Positions 8,025 to 17,707 of a stretch of DNA of 64,000 bases are shown in pieces. The translations under genes and the position numbers were made by a program. Under the pieces are notes generated by a model. The model was not told the DNA's origin, ran no database searches, and was given only the letters and a program-made list of their open reading frames with translations. Origin of the DNA: an uncultured Eggerthella sp. (GTDB lineage Bacteria; Actinomycetota; Coriobacteriia; Coriobacteriales; Eggerthellaceae); the NCBI GenBank assembly GCA_900540345.1, contig UQFK01000002.1:353275-417274 (forward strand), in the 5' to 3' direction. Numbering within the stretch: the first letter of the stretch is position 1; the number at the start of each line of letters is the position of its first letter.

Positions 8025-9491
8025 GTGCCACAGAAACGCACCTCGAAAACGCCCGCAACAAAAGCACGCCCGACCAAACGCAATGGCAAGGCAAGCCATG
8101 CGCGCTCGAGCTCTTCTTCGTTTACGCGCATTCGCCCTCCGCGTACGGCAAGAAAAAGCGCATTCAGCTCACAAAACCGTCAAGCAGAATCGTCAACAAA
8201 GACAAGCGCCTCTCCTGTGAGAGGAGCAGGCCTTCTTTCTCCTGAGGTGTTGCTCACCCGCCGCAACCTGCTCATCGGCGCAGGTGTAGTAGGCGGCATG
8301 ATCGCTGTTGGGGGTATCAGTAGCGCCGCTTCGAGCGCATTCTCTTCCGCAGAGAACATCGAGACACTCTCTGTTCCTGCAGATTCCGTGACCGAGTTGG
8401 CCAACCTCTCAGAAATCCCTTATGGCGATTACGTTAAGCTTTCCATTTCGAAGACCCTCCCTTTCGGCAGTTTAGTCTGGGCTGATAATGACACGGTAGC
8501 AGCATGTCTGTGCCCTACCGAACAATCCCACCCCTTGAACACCATTCGGTTGTTCTACTTTGCATCGGCTAATCTTGTCGAAGTGCTCAAAGAACCCCAA
8601 GGCATGGACGAGGGATTTGATATCTATGATGTTCGCTGCAGCACTGAAGGAGTCATCTGGACCGAATGCAATATCTATGAGAATACTTGGCGTGTCTATA
8701 CTGCCAGACTCAATAACGCTCAGCTTGAAAATATCCTCATGGTAGACGAAGGCGATGAGAACTGGATCACTCCATCTATCGCAGCCTGTGATAATGCCGC
8801 GTTTTGGCAGGTGACCCCTGAACCAGATGGGCAGTTCGCCAAAGAGAAGGCGGTGTTGCGCGGGGTGCACTTCGGAGAAAGTTCTTACCAGCAAGTATGC
8901 GAGGCGCTCCAGTCATTTGCTTGTCGTCTTGTTGCGACCTCTGATGGCGTCGTAGCCGCTCCACGCCTAAATTCTTCAACGCGCTACTATCAGCTGACTA
9001 AATTCCTTGCCTCTGATTTCAGTATTGCCGATGAGCTCATCTTGCCCCACGGCATGACTCCTTGCAACATCGGATACGGGAAAAGCGGCTTCTCGTTTGC
9101 TTTCGACAATATCTATAACTACGGGGATGGTATTTCAAATCTTGGAACCTACACGCCCATGAAAGCAGTCACACCTTATGAGTATGAAGGACTTCCCTGG
9201 TTTCGCTTCGGTCGCACGCCTTCAGCCACTCCGGGCTGGTGCGATGAGTGGTTCATCGTAAAATCAACGCGTGCGATCTGCGGTGTTCATTTCGCGAGCG
9301 AGAGCTTTTTCATGATCGATATACCTAACGATACCGATTCGTACGGGGAATACCTCGTCTCTTCAGGATCGTGCAACAATATCGTTGGCTTATGTCAGAT
9401 CACAAGCACTACTGAAGGCAGCGAGGATCACGCACTCTTGCGCGTCTTCGTGCCGACCTCAAAAAGCCTTGGAGACGCCTTTTCGCAGTAA
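8025..9491 (+). CDS. Tat-exported protein of unknown function
   Basis: Not recognised beyond its export signal. The GTG at 8025 is chosen because AGGAAGAAG lies five bases upstream; TTG 7986 and ATG 7989 are open in frame but lack such a site. The first 75 residues are very basic and Ser/Thr-rich. A twin-arginine motif (LLTRRNLLIGAG) follows, then a hydrophobic core (VVGGMIAVGGISSAASSAF). This is an unusually long n-region for a Tat signal. The exported part (about 370 residues) is rich in aromatic and beta-forming residues with repeated W-x-D/E and Y-x-x-x-W patterns, which might be a beta-propeller. It has several cysteines and no lipobox. Divergent from the two-component operon, it may be its target. 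Confidence 0.72.
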   Translation: MPQKRTSKTPATKARPTKRNGKASHARSSSSSFTRIRPPRTARKSAFSSQNRQAESSTKTSASPVRGAGLLSPEVLLTRRNLLIGAGVVGGMIAVGGISSAASSAFSSAENIETLSVPADSVTELANLSEIPYGDYVKLSISKTLPFGSLVWADNDTVAACLCPTEQSHPLNTIRLFYFASANLVEVLKEPQGMDEGFDIYDVRCSTEGVIWTECNIYENTWRVYTARLNNAQLENILMVDEGDENWITPSIAACDNAAFWQVTPEPDGQFAKEKAVLRGVHFGESSYQQVCEALQSFACRLVATSDGVVAAPRLNSSTRYYQLTKFLASDFSIADELILPHGMTPCNIGYGKSGFSFAFDNIYNYGDGISNLGTYTPMKAVTPYEYEGLPWFRFGRTPSATPGWCDEWFIVKSTRAICGVHFASESFFMIDIPNDTDSYGEYLVSSGSCNNIVGLCQITSTTEGSEDHALLRVFVPTSKSLGDAFSQ

Positions 9492-9592
9492 GGCGCCTAG
9501 CGTGAATTGATCGACGCGGTGCCGAACGACACGCGCTCAGTCAAACACGAAAATAAGCTGACAAACAATCTTAGGTGGAGCGCTCTTTAAGA

Positions 9593-10936
9593 TTAGAACG
9601 TAAGCTCTTCAAGGCGCTCGAAGACTACGTCCTTGCGAGTGAGAAAATCCCATGGATCGAAGATCTCGTCGAGCACTTCTTTTGTCAGGTGTGCATCAGG
9701 ATCTGCTTCGAGACGCTCACGATAAGTGGGGCCGTCAATAGCGTTCTGGATATCTTCCCACACCTTCATAGCGTTACGCTGTACGATAACATACGCATCT
9801 TCGCGAGAAATACCCGTATCAACCAGCGCCAAAAGCACCTTCGAAGAGAAGATGAGACCTTTGGTACGCCAAAGGTTATGCTCCATCTTCGCAGGATAGG
9901 TCTGCAACCCTTCGAGCATCCACTGCATCTTGGCAAACATATAATCGAGCGCGATAAAGCTATCGGCTAGCGCAACACGCTCTGCCCCTGAATGCGAGAT
10001 GTCTCGTTCATACCACAGTGCAACATCGTCGTAGGCTACTTGCGCATTCGCTTTCACGACACGCGCCAGACCACAAACGCGCTCTGCGGTGATGGGATTA
10101 CGTTTATGAGGCATAGCCGAAGAGCCCTTCTGACCTTTCGTGAATGGTTCCTCAGCTTCGATCACATCGGATTGCTGCAACAATCGGACTTGCATCGCAA
10201 TAGACTCGAGTGTCGAGGCCGTTACTGCAAGAGCGGACATGACCTGTGCATGACGATCGCGGGCAAGCACTTGAGTAGAAAGCGGATCGGGCGAAAGACC
10301 CAGTTTTTCACATACATACTCTTCAACAAATGGATCGATGCTCGAATACGTGCCGACCGCACCAGAGATCGCCCCTGTTGCAGCAACTTCGCGGGCCTGC
10401 TCCATACGCGTAAGCGCACGCTTGAGCGCCCATGCCCAGCTGCCAAACTTCATACCGAAGGTCATCGGCTCTGCATGGATTCCATGCGTTCGGCCGACGC
10501 ACAACACATTTTGAAATTCGAATGCTCGACGCTTACATGTCTCACCGAGCTGCTTGATGTCTTCGATGATGATGTCGCATGCCTGTACGATCTGATAGGA
10601 AAGCGCCGTATCGCCCAGATCGGATGAGGTCATGCCATAATGCACCCATCGCGAAGGAGGCTCGCTTCCCTCAGGGATACCCGCATCGATATATTCAGCC
10701 ATGCACGTAGTGAACGCAATGACATCGTGATTGGTCACCTTTTCGATCTCATCGATACGCTCAACCGTGAAATCGGCGTGATCGCGAATCCACTGGGCTT
10801 CTTCTTTGGTGATGCCAGACTTACCGAGCTGCGCCTGCGCTTCGCAAGCCAGCACCTCGATCTCTTTCCAAATGGCGAATTTATTCTCAAGTTCCCAAAT
10901 CTTGCCCATTTCAGGACGAGTATAGCGACCGATCAT
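9593..10936 (-). CDS. purB: Adenylosuccinate lyase
   Basis: Cleaves SAICAR to AICAR and adenylosuccinate to AMP, both with release of fumarate, so it acts twice in purine synthesis. The fumarase/aspartase superfamily signature GSSAMPHKRNP is intact. Also visible are MTSSDLGDTA, GRTHGIHAEPMTFG (catalytic His) and QQSDVIEAEEPF. The 447-residue length is normal for the bacterial short form. It is convergent with the Tat-protein gene, with about 100 bases between the stops. Confidence 0.96.
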   Translation of the reverse strand: MIGRYTRPEMGKIWELENKFAIWKEIEVLACEAQAQLGKSGITKEEAQWIRDHADFTVERIDEIEKVTNHDVIAFTTCMAEYIDAGIPEGSEPPSRWVHYGMTSSDLGDTALSYQIVQACDIIIEDIKQLGETCKRRAFEFQNVLCVGRTHGIHAEPMTFGMKFGSWAWALKRALTRMEQAREVAATGAISGAVGTYSSIDPFVEEYVCEKLGLSPDPLSTQVLARDRHAQVMSALAVTASTLESIAMQVRLLQQSDVIEAEEPFTKGQKGSSAMPHKRNPITAERVCGLARVVKANAQVAYDDVALWYERDISHSGAERVALADSFIALDYMFAKMQWMLEGLQTYPAKMEHNLWRTKGLIFSSKVLLALVDTGISREDAYVIVQRNAMKVWEDIQNAIDGPTYRERLEADPDAHLTKEVLDEIFDPWDFLTRKDVVFERLEELTF

Positions 10937-11106
10937 CGAAAATCCTTTCGAGTGTTGCGCGTTTGGAGCGCCTCTACCAATATCGATATTCTACCTGAAG
11001 CGTCGTACACAAAGTGAAACGAGTTCGCAGGTTCATAGGATCTTGAGTGGACGAAGAGCAAGACGCAAACGAGATATCACACCCTAAAGGGTATGATCTT
11101 TAGCAC

Positions 11107-11778
11107 TTACAACGAACGAATGACGCGGCGAGCCTCATCAATAAGATCGGTGTCAGCAGCGACGATGACCTGATCGCCTGGATAGATGCGCGTACTGCTT
11201 CGAACGACCTGAATATCGTCATTATGAGAGACTGCAACCATGCGGATACCATCACTGAAATCGATATCGAAAGCGCGAACGCCTTCTTCAGCATCATGAT
11301 TTCGCATAGGAGGCACCGTGATATCGATAAGGCCGACCTGGTCGTTGGTAAGCGTAACTGCTACCGACATCGAACCGAGCATCGCTTCTTCCTGGATCAT
11401 GCGTGCGATGAGCGCCGTGGACGAGATGCTTTCGATCCCAAGACGACGGAAGATGCGCAGATTCTTCGGATCGTTCACGCGCGCAAGCGCACGGGAGATA
11501 CCGAAAACACGACTTGCAATCTCGCATGCAGCAAGATTATCTTCATCTTGACCAGCGGTCGCGACAAAAATATCTGCTTGTGGAACACCCGCGTCCTCTT
11601 GCCGCGCGACTTCACACCCGTCACCTTGGATGATCAACGCAGGACCTTCCAATGTTTCTGAAAGATAGGTGGCAGTCTGGGGATCCTCTTCGATGATGGC
11701 AACCTCGTTACCCTCACCAAGCAACGTGCGGGCAAGGTATTCGCCGATCTTTCCTCCACCAACGATCACGCAATACAT
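11107..11778 (-). CDS. trkA: TrkA-type K+ uptake regulatory subunit (first of pair)
   Basis: Cytosolic RCK protein that gates a membrane K+ channel/transporter in response to bound nucleotide. The Rossmann glycine motif GGGKIGEYLARTLLGEG is at residue 7, the acidic residue after the second strand is in IIEED, and an RCK_C domain occupies about 140-223. It lies eight bases behind a second, divergent copy. No TrkH/KtrB membrane subunit is next to them in this window. Confidence 0.9.
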   Translation of the reverse strand: MYCVIVGGGKIGEYLARTLLGEGNEVAIIEEDPQTATYLSETLEGPALIIQGDGCEVARQEDAGVPQADIFVATAGQDEDNLAACEIASRVFGISRALARVNDPKNLRIFRRLGIESISSTALIARMIQEEAMLGSMSVAVTLTNDQVGLIDITVPPMRNHDAEEGVRAFDIDFSDGIRMVAVSHNDDIQVVRSSTRIYPGDQVIVAADTDLIDEARRVIRSL

Positions 11779-11786
11779 AACGACTC

Positions 11787-12446
11787 CTAATTCTGCATGT
11801 ATTTCGAAATCTCGGAGATCATGCCATGGCGAAGCGCCACCAAAACGGTATCTCCGTGATAAAGGACGCTACTTGGCGTAGGGATAGAGCTGACCACGCC
11901 ATCAGCACGCTCGAAAGCGCACACGCGAATCTTGTGGCGTCTCTCTAAGTCGCTCACCTTGATATAGTCGCTGCGGTTCTGCGAAAGATCGAGAGCGAAC
12001 TGCACAACCTCGCAATCGCCAAGCGTAGTGATATGATCGCCTAGGCCTGAAGTGATCTTCGAGAAGATCTCTTCGGCAACCAATGCAGTGCCACACACAT
12101 AGTCGATGCCGAGTTGCAAATATGCACGCTCGTGGCCCGTGTTGTAAAGACGAGCAACCGCGTTAGGAACATCGTAGAGACGACGAGCGATCTCTACCAC
12201 CATAAGGTTCACATTGTCACTCTGAGTGACCGCTGCAAGAAAATCGCACTCTTCGATACCTGCTTTTACGAGCAAGTCTTCGTCATAACCAGCACCAGCA
12301 TAGGTAGCGCCATTAAAATCGCGACCGAGTGTTACAAATGCACGCGGATCCTTATCGATCACGCACACGTTGTTATCGTAATTGGAAAGCATGAGCGCAA
12401 GACGAGAACCAACACGACCACAACCGACAACAATGATGTTGCTCAT
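11787..12446 (-). CDS. trkA: TrkA-type K+ uptake regulatory subunit (second of pair)
   Basis: Paralogue of the preceding RCK protein: GCGRVGSRLALMLSNYDNNVCVIDKD is the NAD-binding fold start, and a C-terminal RCK_C domain carries the DLERRHKIRVCAFER region. Tandem non-identical TrkA genes occur in other actinobacteria, where the two products are thought to form a hetero-oligomeric ring. This is the promoter-proximal gene of the pair on the minus strand. Confidence 0.9.
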   Translation of the reverse strand: MSNIIVVGCGRVGSRLALMLSNYDNNVCVIDKDPRAFVTLGRDFNGATYAGAGYDEDLLVKAGIEECDFLAAVTQSDNVNLMVVEIARRLYDVPNAVARLYNTGHERAYLQLGIDYVCGTALVAEEIFSKITSGLGDHITTLGDCEVVQFALDLSQNRSDYIKVSDLERRHKIRVCAFERADGVVSSIPTPSSVLYHGDTVLVALRHGMISEISKYMQN

Positions 12447-12500
12447 ACGTGTTCTTGCCTCCTTCTCATGCCCGTTTATACAGCATATGAATCATACAAC

Positions 12501-12523
12501 AGAAAACGCCCGGAGCGGGCGTT
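12501..12523 (-). terminator. Intrinsic terminator downstream of the RlpA-like gene
   Basis: A perfect eight-base stem (AACGCCCG / CGGGCGTT) with a three-base loop is followed on the minus strand by TTTTCT. It ends the rlpA-like transcript ahead of the trkA pair. Confidence 0.8.
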
Positions 12524-12548
12524 CATCTGAAAATGATGCGTGCTTTGC

Positions 12549-13325
12549 TTAGAGGAAACGGTAATGAATCGTGCGCGTTCCCCAGTCGCTCGGAGAATCT
12601 GCGCCGAGCGCATGATACACACCAGGAGCCAAATCAAGGCAGCGCCCATACTTGCCAAACCCACCCGTGTCCGTAACCGTAGCAACAACGACCTTATCGC
12701 CATAACAGATCTCGACAACTCGACCGAGCAAATAAGACTGGCTCGAAGGAACAGCGACCGTAACGCTTCCGTCGTTCAGCGCACGACCAGAAGCGGTAGT
12801 GGATACGCCAAAGGTCCCTTTGCCATCGTCATTAGTGGCAACGTTATAAGCAGATGCAACACCTGAAGACCAAGTGCCATCAGAGAAATCAGGAATGAGG
12901 CGTGGTGCCGTGGGAAGCGGATCGATGGTGCAGACCTGCTTGGCCTTCTCGACTGCTTCAGGATTCGAGTAATCAACGGCAACGGCAGCGATAACTGGAT
13001 CTGGATCTTTCACCGTGATGGAACGCTGCGCACCATCTGAAGGATTAAGAGCCTCAGAGGGAGTCGAATCATCGCTTGCTTGTTGAGGCGTGATGCCCAA
13101 ACGCGCTTCAGGACCGATGGCAGGAGCGGAGTTAGAAGACTGAGCTTGCCCGATACCGATCGTAGAAGAATCGACCTCTCCGTAACCTTGCGCCTGAGTT
13201 GCGGCAAAGAAAGAAATAATGCCGGCAACTGCGAGCATTATCAAACCGAAAAGGACGAAACGGGAAAGAAAATTCCCATTCCTTCTATGTGTTTTGGCTG
13301 CTGCCAAAAAGCCTCCAATGGACAC
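12549..13325 (-). CDS. RlpA-like double-psi beta-barrel cell-wall protein
   Basis: Residues about 24-44 form an N-terminal membrane segment (FVLFGLIMLAVAGIISFFA). A Ser/Ala/Pro linker follows to about 150, then a C-terminal double-psi beta-barrel: SGVASAYN, TASGRALNDGSVTVAVP, LGRVVEICYGDKVVVATVTDTGGFGKYGRCLDLAPGVYHALG. This is the RlpA/expansin-like fold found in peptidoglycan-acting or peptidoglycan-binding proteins. The V-T-D-T-G segment matches the usual N/D-D-R/T-G catalytic loop only in part, so lytic activity is uncertain. The start is a GTG, with AAGGA six bases upstream. Confidence 0.78.
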   Translation of the reverse strand: MSIGGFLAAAKTHRRNGNFLSRFVLFGLIMLAVAGIISFFAATQAQGYGEVDSSTIGIGQAQSSNSAPAIGPEARLGITPQQASDDSTPSEALNPSDGAQRSITVKDPDPVIAAVAVDYSNPEAVEKAKQVCTIDPLPTAPRLIPDFSDGTWSSGVASAYNVATNDDGKGTFGVSTTASGRALNDGSVTVAVPSSQSYLLGRVVEICYGDKVVVATVTDTGGFGKYGRCLDLAPGVYHALGADSPSDWGTRTIHYRFL

Positions 13326-13545
13326 AACAGGTCCTTAACCTGCAGGAGCGAGAACGCTTGCAAGAAACCCGTTTACCTATGCAGTTGAATGGGATTGGAG
13401 TGCGATTACTGCATGTAACGCTTAAGAGCGTAGATGAATTATACCCTTATGCGAGCCAAAGAACAAACCGAGCAGAGGGGTGAACGGTCACAAGAACATG
13501 GATCATTCATAGAATCCAGGCATAACGCACTTTGGGATCGGAAGC

Positions 13546-14367
13546 TCACGATGAAATACCTGAAACCGACACCACGGTCGTGAAAAATCCGAAATCGTAG
13601 AACGACACGATGATCGCCATGAAGATGAGAGCGATCGAGAGAAGATAGCATGCAATGTTGCCGAATACGAGCGCTGCTATAAGAGCGATGAAAGCGATGA
13701 GCCAGATCAAAAAGGTGATGCCACCAAGAAGGCCCATGCTCTCGTAGCTCACGATACCCATAGTGAAGGGAAGCAAGATCGCGCACGCTTCGAAACATAA
13801 GACCATAAAGCACGCACGCACTACGAGTGAGTGAGTCGAATTGGGCACCATGAACAGAAAGACGCCAAGCGGAATGAGATAAAGCGGTATAAATGATACG
13901 AAACCGTTACTTTCTGCGATCCCTGCAGCAACCATTCCGATCAACGTGACCAAAATGCATAGCAAGATGCATGATATAAGAGGGATCTGAAGCTCATTTA
14001 CGATCTTGGCCAGTCTTCGAGAGCGAGCAGAAGGGATCGGCTCTTCTTCGTTTGCTGGATCTTCTGAGCGCTCAGTTCTCGCCGCACCATCATCGAGCGT
14101 GATGACTTTGTCGAAATACTCCGAGCGAACGCGACTTGGCTCGACATCGATAAAGCCGCTTTGCGAAACCCTGACAGGCAAGACGGTCCAGAGCACAAGA
14201 TAGACAAACGATACAAGACCAAGCGTCATGACAAATGCGACAAGAGCCGCAACGCGCACCAAGAGCGCATCGACATCGAGGCGTTGTGCGATACCTGCAC
14301 ACACGCCACTGATGATCGCATGCTTCGAATCTCGATAAAGGGTCTTCTTATATGCCTCGTTCACCAT
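13546..14367 (-). CDS. PspC-domain multipass membrane protein
   Basis: The ATG at 14367 gives 273 residues. A PspC domain opens the protein (LYRDSKHAIISGVCAGIAQRLDVD, then one TM ending in VYLVLWTVLP). A charged linker of about 60 residues follows, then five or six further hydrophobic segments to the C-terminus. PspC domains take part in envelope-stress responses; fused multi-TM versions are often the sensing half of a membrane system. The longer open frame to 14730 overlaps the hemolysin III gene and looks non-coding upstream, so it was not used. No pspA is adjacent. Confidence 0.8.
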   Translation of the reverse strand: MVNEAYKKTLYRDSKHAIISGVCAGIAQRLDVDALLVRVAALVAFVMTLGLVSFVYLVLWTVLPVRVSQSGFIDVEPSRVRSEYFDKVITLDDGAARTERSEDPANEEEPIPSARSRRLAKIVNELQIPLISCILLCILVTLIGMVAAGIAESNGFVSFIPLYLIPLGVFLFMVPNSTHSLVVRACFMVLCFEACAILLPFTMGIVSYESMGLLGGITFLIWLIAFIALIAALVFGNIACYLLSIALIFMAIIVSFYDFGFFTTVVSVSGISS

Positions 14368-14417
14368 GATCTTATCGCTACCACATCGATACGTGCACGC
14401 TATCCCAAAACAAAACG

Positions 14418-15089
14418 CTAGAGGATGAACAAGTAGATCGAGAAGAACTGAAATACTGAACCAGCAAGCACCCATAGGTGAAAGACCGAGTGCATATATT
14501 TCTTCTTCCTGGTAAAGACATAGAATGCTGCGCCGATCGTATAGCAAAGGCCGCCAACCACGAGCAACCAGAACCCAACTGGATCGAGAAGAGCCCAGAG
14601 GGCCGGAATGCACACAATGACCGCCCACCCTTGCAAGAGATAGAGCACTGCAGATATCCAGCGCGGTCGGTCTACCCAAAATGCTTCGGCAACGATACCT
14701 GCGAGTGTGACCGCCCACACGAAGATGCACAGCGCAATGCCATTATTATCGATGAGCGTGACCAAACAAAAGGGAGTATACGTGCCCGCAATATAAAGGT
14801 AGATGCCGCAATGATCGAGCACCTTGAATACCTTCTTCGCTCGTGGAGCTGCGAGAGCATGATAGAGCGTGGACATAAGGTATTCGACCAACATCGTGAT
14901 CGAGTAGATAAGCGCTGCTGCTAAGAGCATGCCAGCCCCATCACAGACCAAACGCACGACGCAAAGCGGGATCGCTGCAATAGCGAGCAACGCACCCACA
15001 CCATGAGTGACCGCATTGAAGATCTCTTCGCCGAGCGTGTAATCCTTCTTCGGCCTCGTTGAAACAGGACTCATCACTGCGCTTGCCAT
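14418..15089 (-). CDS. Hemolysin III / PAQR-family membrane protein
   Basis: Seven-TM protein of the bacterial hemolysin III (YqfA/PAQR) family. Family marks are GEEIFNAVTHGVGALLAIAA in TM1, the conserved S-T-L-Y-H-A (metal-binding Ser/His), KVFKVLDHCGIYLYIAGTYTPFCL and the C-terminal HSVFHLWVLAGSVFQFFSIY with the two zinc histidines. Relatives resemble eukaryotic adiponectin-receptor hydrolases; the true bacterial role is unclear. The ATG at 15089 is chosen for its AGGAACGCC leader. The PspC gene follows about 50 bases later. Confidence 0.92.
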   Translation of the reverse strand: MASAVMSPVSTRPKKDYTLGEEIFNAVTHGVGALLAIAAIPLCVVRLVCDGAGMLLAAALIYSITMLVEYLMSTLYHALAAPRAKKVFKVLDHCGIYLYIAGTYTPFCLVTLIDNNGIALCIFVWAVTLAGIVAEAFWVDRPRWISAVLYLLQGWAVIVCIPALWALLDPVGFWLLVVGGLCYTIGAAFYVFTRKKKYMHSVFHLWVLAGSVFQFFSIYLFIL

Positions 15090-15185
15090 GGCGTTCCTCA
15101 CTTCGAAGATTCTCGGACAGAACATACGCGAGCGAAGCCTGGAATCGTCGCTTGCATCCCTCTCATTCTACTGTATCGTACGCCC

Positions 15186-17042
15186 TTATTCAGAAAGCGT
15201 TTTATTGCCTCCTGGATGGCACCATTCGAACCAGTCTTTTGCTGCATCTTGCTCGACATCGATGAGCTTGAGTGTTGATGAACCTACTCCTGCTGCGGTA
15301 AGCGCGATGATGGTGACAAGCTTCTTATGTCGTTGCAGCGGATTTGTCTGCATGGTTGCAAGTTGTACTTTGTTACGCGGCGTGATGATGCGATTCGTGC
15401 TGAATCCGCTGTTCATAATCGTGATATACGCACGGTCATAGCCAAATCCCGACCCGCGCTGCCACAACAACGCTGAGATGACATCGACGATGAAGATAAG
15501 CGCTGCGAGTACATAGAGTACGCGCGCGATGATATCAAAGAGCACATAGAGGCTCAAATAGTCCATCAGCTCACCGTATGACATCGTATCGAAGTGCAGA
15601 GGCAAACTGAGAAAGAGCATGGTCACAAACGTACAAAGAGCAAGCCAAAAGCCTCCGCCCTGCAAAAGAGAACGACGCACGATAGCACGGCGAAGCGCCC
15701 GCTTCGGAATAGGCTTTGATGCCTGAGGTAGTCCTTCCCATTCAGGAAGCAGCTGGCCAAGAACATCTTCAACTTGATCGAGTTTTATGAAGGGATGGAT
15801 AACGAGGCTCGACTGGCGAGCGCTAGCACGCGCATCAGAAGAAGCATCTTTAGCTGCGCTCGCAACGCGCGCGAGCGAAAGCGTGCACGACTTCAAAAGA
15901 CGTTGGAAGAACGACTGGCTGATCTCGATCGACTGGATACGGTCGATGTCAATGCCATTGAAATTGTGATTGATGATGCCATATTCGGTCTCGATGCGCG
16001 AGCCACGACGACGCGCATGGAAACCTCCATATGAGATGCATGTTCCTATCACCGTCAAAAGCCAAATGACCAGCATGATAGCAAGCACGAATCCTACGAT
16101 ACTCGCGATGGCACCGATGATCCACGAAGACGGAATGAGATTCACTAAACTTGAAAGCGAAGTGAAGAGCTGGTCTTCTGATGCGCCGAACATAAAACCG
16201 ATGCTGGAAATAAGAGAAGCAATACCTGCAATGAGGGAAAAGAAGACCATCGTAAACGAGTTCTTGCCTGTGATAGCTCCTAATATAAGCTGCTTATTAG
16301 AAAGACCGTATTCTGCACTGATCTGACCCGTATCGATCGCTTCTCCACCGAACACACCGCGAAAATCATTTGCAAGGCGGGCAGGCGCATCAAGCGCGTT
16401 ACCTTGTGAGGCTGCTGAAAGATTTTGCGCTCTTAGGCCATCAGGAGCAGGGATACCAGAGATTGGATTTCCCTGCGGAATGGGCATTTGGACGGCTGTG
16501 TCTTCAGGAATCTGGATGCCTGCCGCTCTCATCTGAGCGAGTTGTTTACGCTCGAAGAGCTCTTTGCGCAAAGCTTCAGCGGCAGATCGCTCAATATAAG
16601 GAAGCAGGACCGCCTTATTCTCGGCACCGCCCGCTGTCTCGATGCTGACCGTACATACGCCCGCGATACGCTGGAAAAGGCTCGCTCGCTGATTGACCGA
16701 TTGGATGCGCTGATAAGGGATGTGCACGCGCTTCTTTGAGAAGATGCCCGAAAAATAGCTGAACTCATCGCCAGCATATTCGTACCAGATATAGCGATAG
16801 CTCACAAAACGAATGAGCATGACGATGCCCGTTATCACTATGAGCCCAATCACACTCAATATGAGCACGACAAGCACATAACCATCCGAGAGCGAATCGT
16901 CTATGAGCTCGAATATCAGATTCGAAAGCGACGCGAACATCGCGATGAGGATATACGGCACCGCACGAAGCGCACCAAGCCATATATAGCTGTGATTAAG
17001 CTTATGCTTGAGTGGCTCTGCGGTAGGGCTACTGTGCTCCAT
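15186..17042 (-). CDS. Bacterial PH-domain (bPH2) membrane protein, YdbT-like
   Basis: A 618-residue membrane protein, longer than typical YdbT proteins. TMs at about 24-48 and 52-78 are followed by a bPH2 domain with YIWYEYAGDEFSYFSGIFSKKRVHIPYQRIQSVNQRASLFQRIAGVCTVSIETAGG. A second TM pair (about 240-350) and a second bPH2 (RGSRIETEYGIINHNFNGIDIDRIQSIEISQSFFQRLLKSCTL) follow, then a third TM pair (about 465-530) and a third partial bPH2 (RAYITIMNSGF...VQLATMQTNPLQRHKK). It starts four bases after the small bPH2 gene, as in the ydbS-ydbT pairs of firmicutes. The molecular function is not established. Confidence 0.85.
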   Translation of the reverse strand: MEHSSPTAEPLKHKLNHSYIWLGALRAVPYILIAMFASLSNLIFELIDDSLSDGYVLVVLILSVIGLIVITGIVMLIRFVSYRYIWYEYAGDEFSYFSGIFSKKRVHIPYQRIQSVNQRASLFQRIAGVCTVSIETAGGAENKAVLLPYIERSAAEALRKELFERKQLAQMRAAGIQIPEDTAVQMPIPQGNPISGIPAPDGLRAQNLSAASQGNALDAPARLANDFRGVFGGEAIDTGQISAEYGLSNKQLILGAITGKNSFTMVFFSLIAGIASLISSIGFMFGASEDQLFTSLSSLVNLIPSSWIIGAIASIVGFVLAIMLVIWLLTVIGTCISYGGFHARRRGSRIETEYGIINHNFNGIDIDRIQSIEISQSFFQRLLKSCTLSLARVASAAKDASSDARASARQSSLVIHPFIKLDQVEDVLGQLLPEWEGLPQASKPIPKRALRRAIVRRSLLQGGGFWLALCTFVTMLFLSLPLHFDTMSYGELMDYLSLYVLFDIIARVLYVLAALIFIVDVISALLWQRGSGFGYDRAYITIMNSGFSTNRIITPRNKVQLATMQTNPLQRHKKLVTIIALTAAGVGSSTLKLIDVEQDAAKDWFEWCHPGGNKTLSE

Positions 17043-17045
17043 CGC

Positions 17046-17540
17046 CTACACATCCTCTTTGGCGATACGCGCAAATTCCGCAGCTTGATCACGCAAGGTT
17101 TCTGCTTCTTTAGCGGGAAGGCCAGGAATCTCCATAGAGCCTGCCGCCGTCGAAACCGTAACAGAAGCAAGTCCCATCATGCGCAAGAGCGGACCTTGGC
17201 GCGTATCGGTATTCTGCACACGAATAAACGGCACGACCGTATGTTTATGCACGATGATGCCACGTGAGATATTAAGAAAATCTTGCGAGAGTTCGTAGCG
17301 CCAACGGATGTAGCGAAGCGGCGTGATAATAAACCAGAAGAGCAGCAATAGCACGACAAATATGATCACCGTGATAAGACAATACGGCTCTGCCCACCAA
17401 GCGGTATCCTCATCGATCAAAAGCGCAATGCCACCAACCGCGATCACGCAAAGGAAGATAAGCACAAGCGCGATCGTATCGCTCAGACGCCAGACATTCT
17501 TCATGCGAGGATCGAGCTTTTGTCCTTGCAATGCTTCCAT
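17046..17540 (-). CDS. Small bPH2 membrane protein, YdbS-like
   Basis: Two TM segments (about 24-44 and 50-75) are followed by one bPH2 domain: YIRWRYELSQDFLNISRGIIVHKHTVVPFIRVQNTDTRQGPLLRMMGLASVTVSTAAG. GGAGG lies seven bases from the ATG. It is the first gene of a two-gene unit with the larger bPH2 protein, and the two products probably act as one membrane complex. Confidence 0.88.
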   Translation of the reverse strand: MEALQGQKLDPRMKNVWRLSDTIALVLIFLCVIAVGGIALLIDEDTAWWAEPYCLITVIIFVVLLLLFWFIITPLRYIRWRYELSQDFLNISRGIIVHKHTVVPFIRVQNTDTRQGPLLRMMGLASVTVSTAAGSMEIPGLPAKEAETLRDQAAEFARIAKEDV

Positions 17541-17707
17541 GTGAGCCTCCCTGCCTCATCGGCGACCTACCGTATCGATCGTAGCAGATTAGCTCTATAG
17601 CGAGTAGCAAACAAACGCGACAAAATATCCGCTTTAATACATGGCTCGAGAAACCATTCCAATAGATGATGAATATACGAATAGAGCGCTATTCACAGCG
17701 TTCGCGA

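Noticed and set aside
14368..14730. 120-residue N-terminal extension of the PspC protein
   Set aside because: Overlaps the hemolysin III gene and shows no sensible composition. ATG 14367 fits the PspC domain start.
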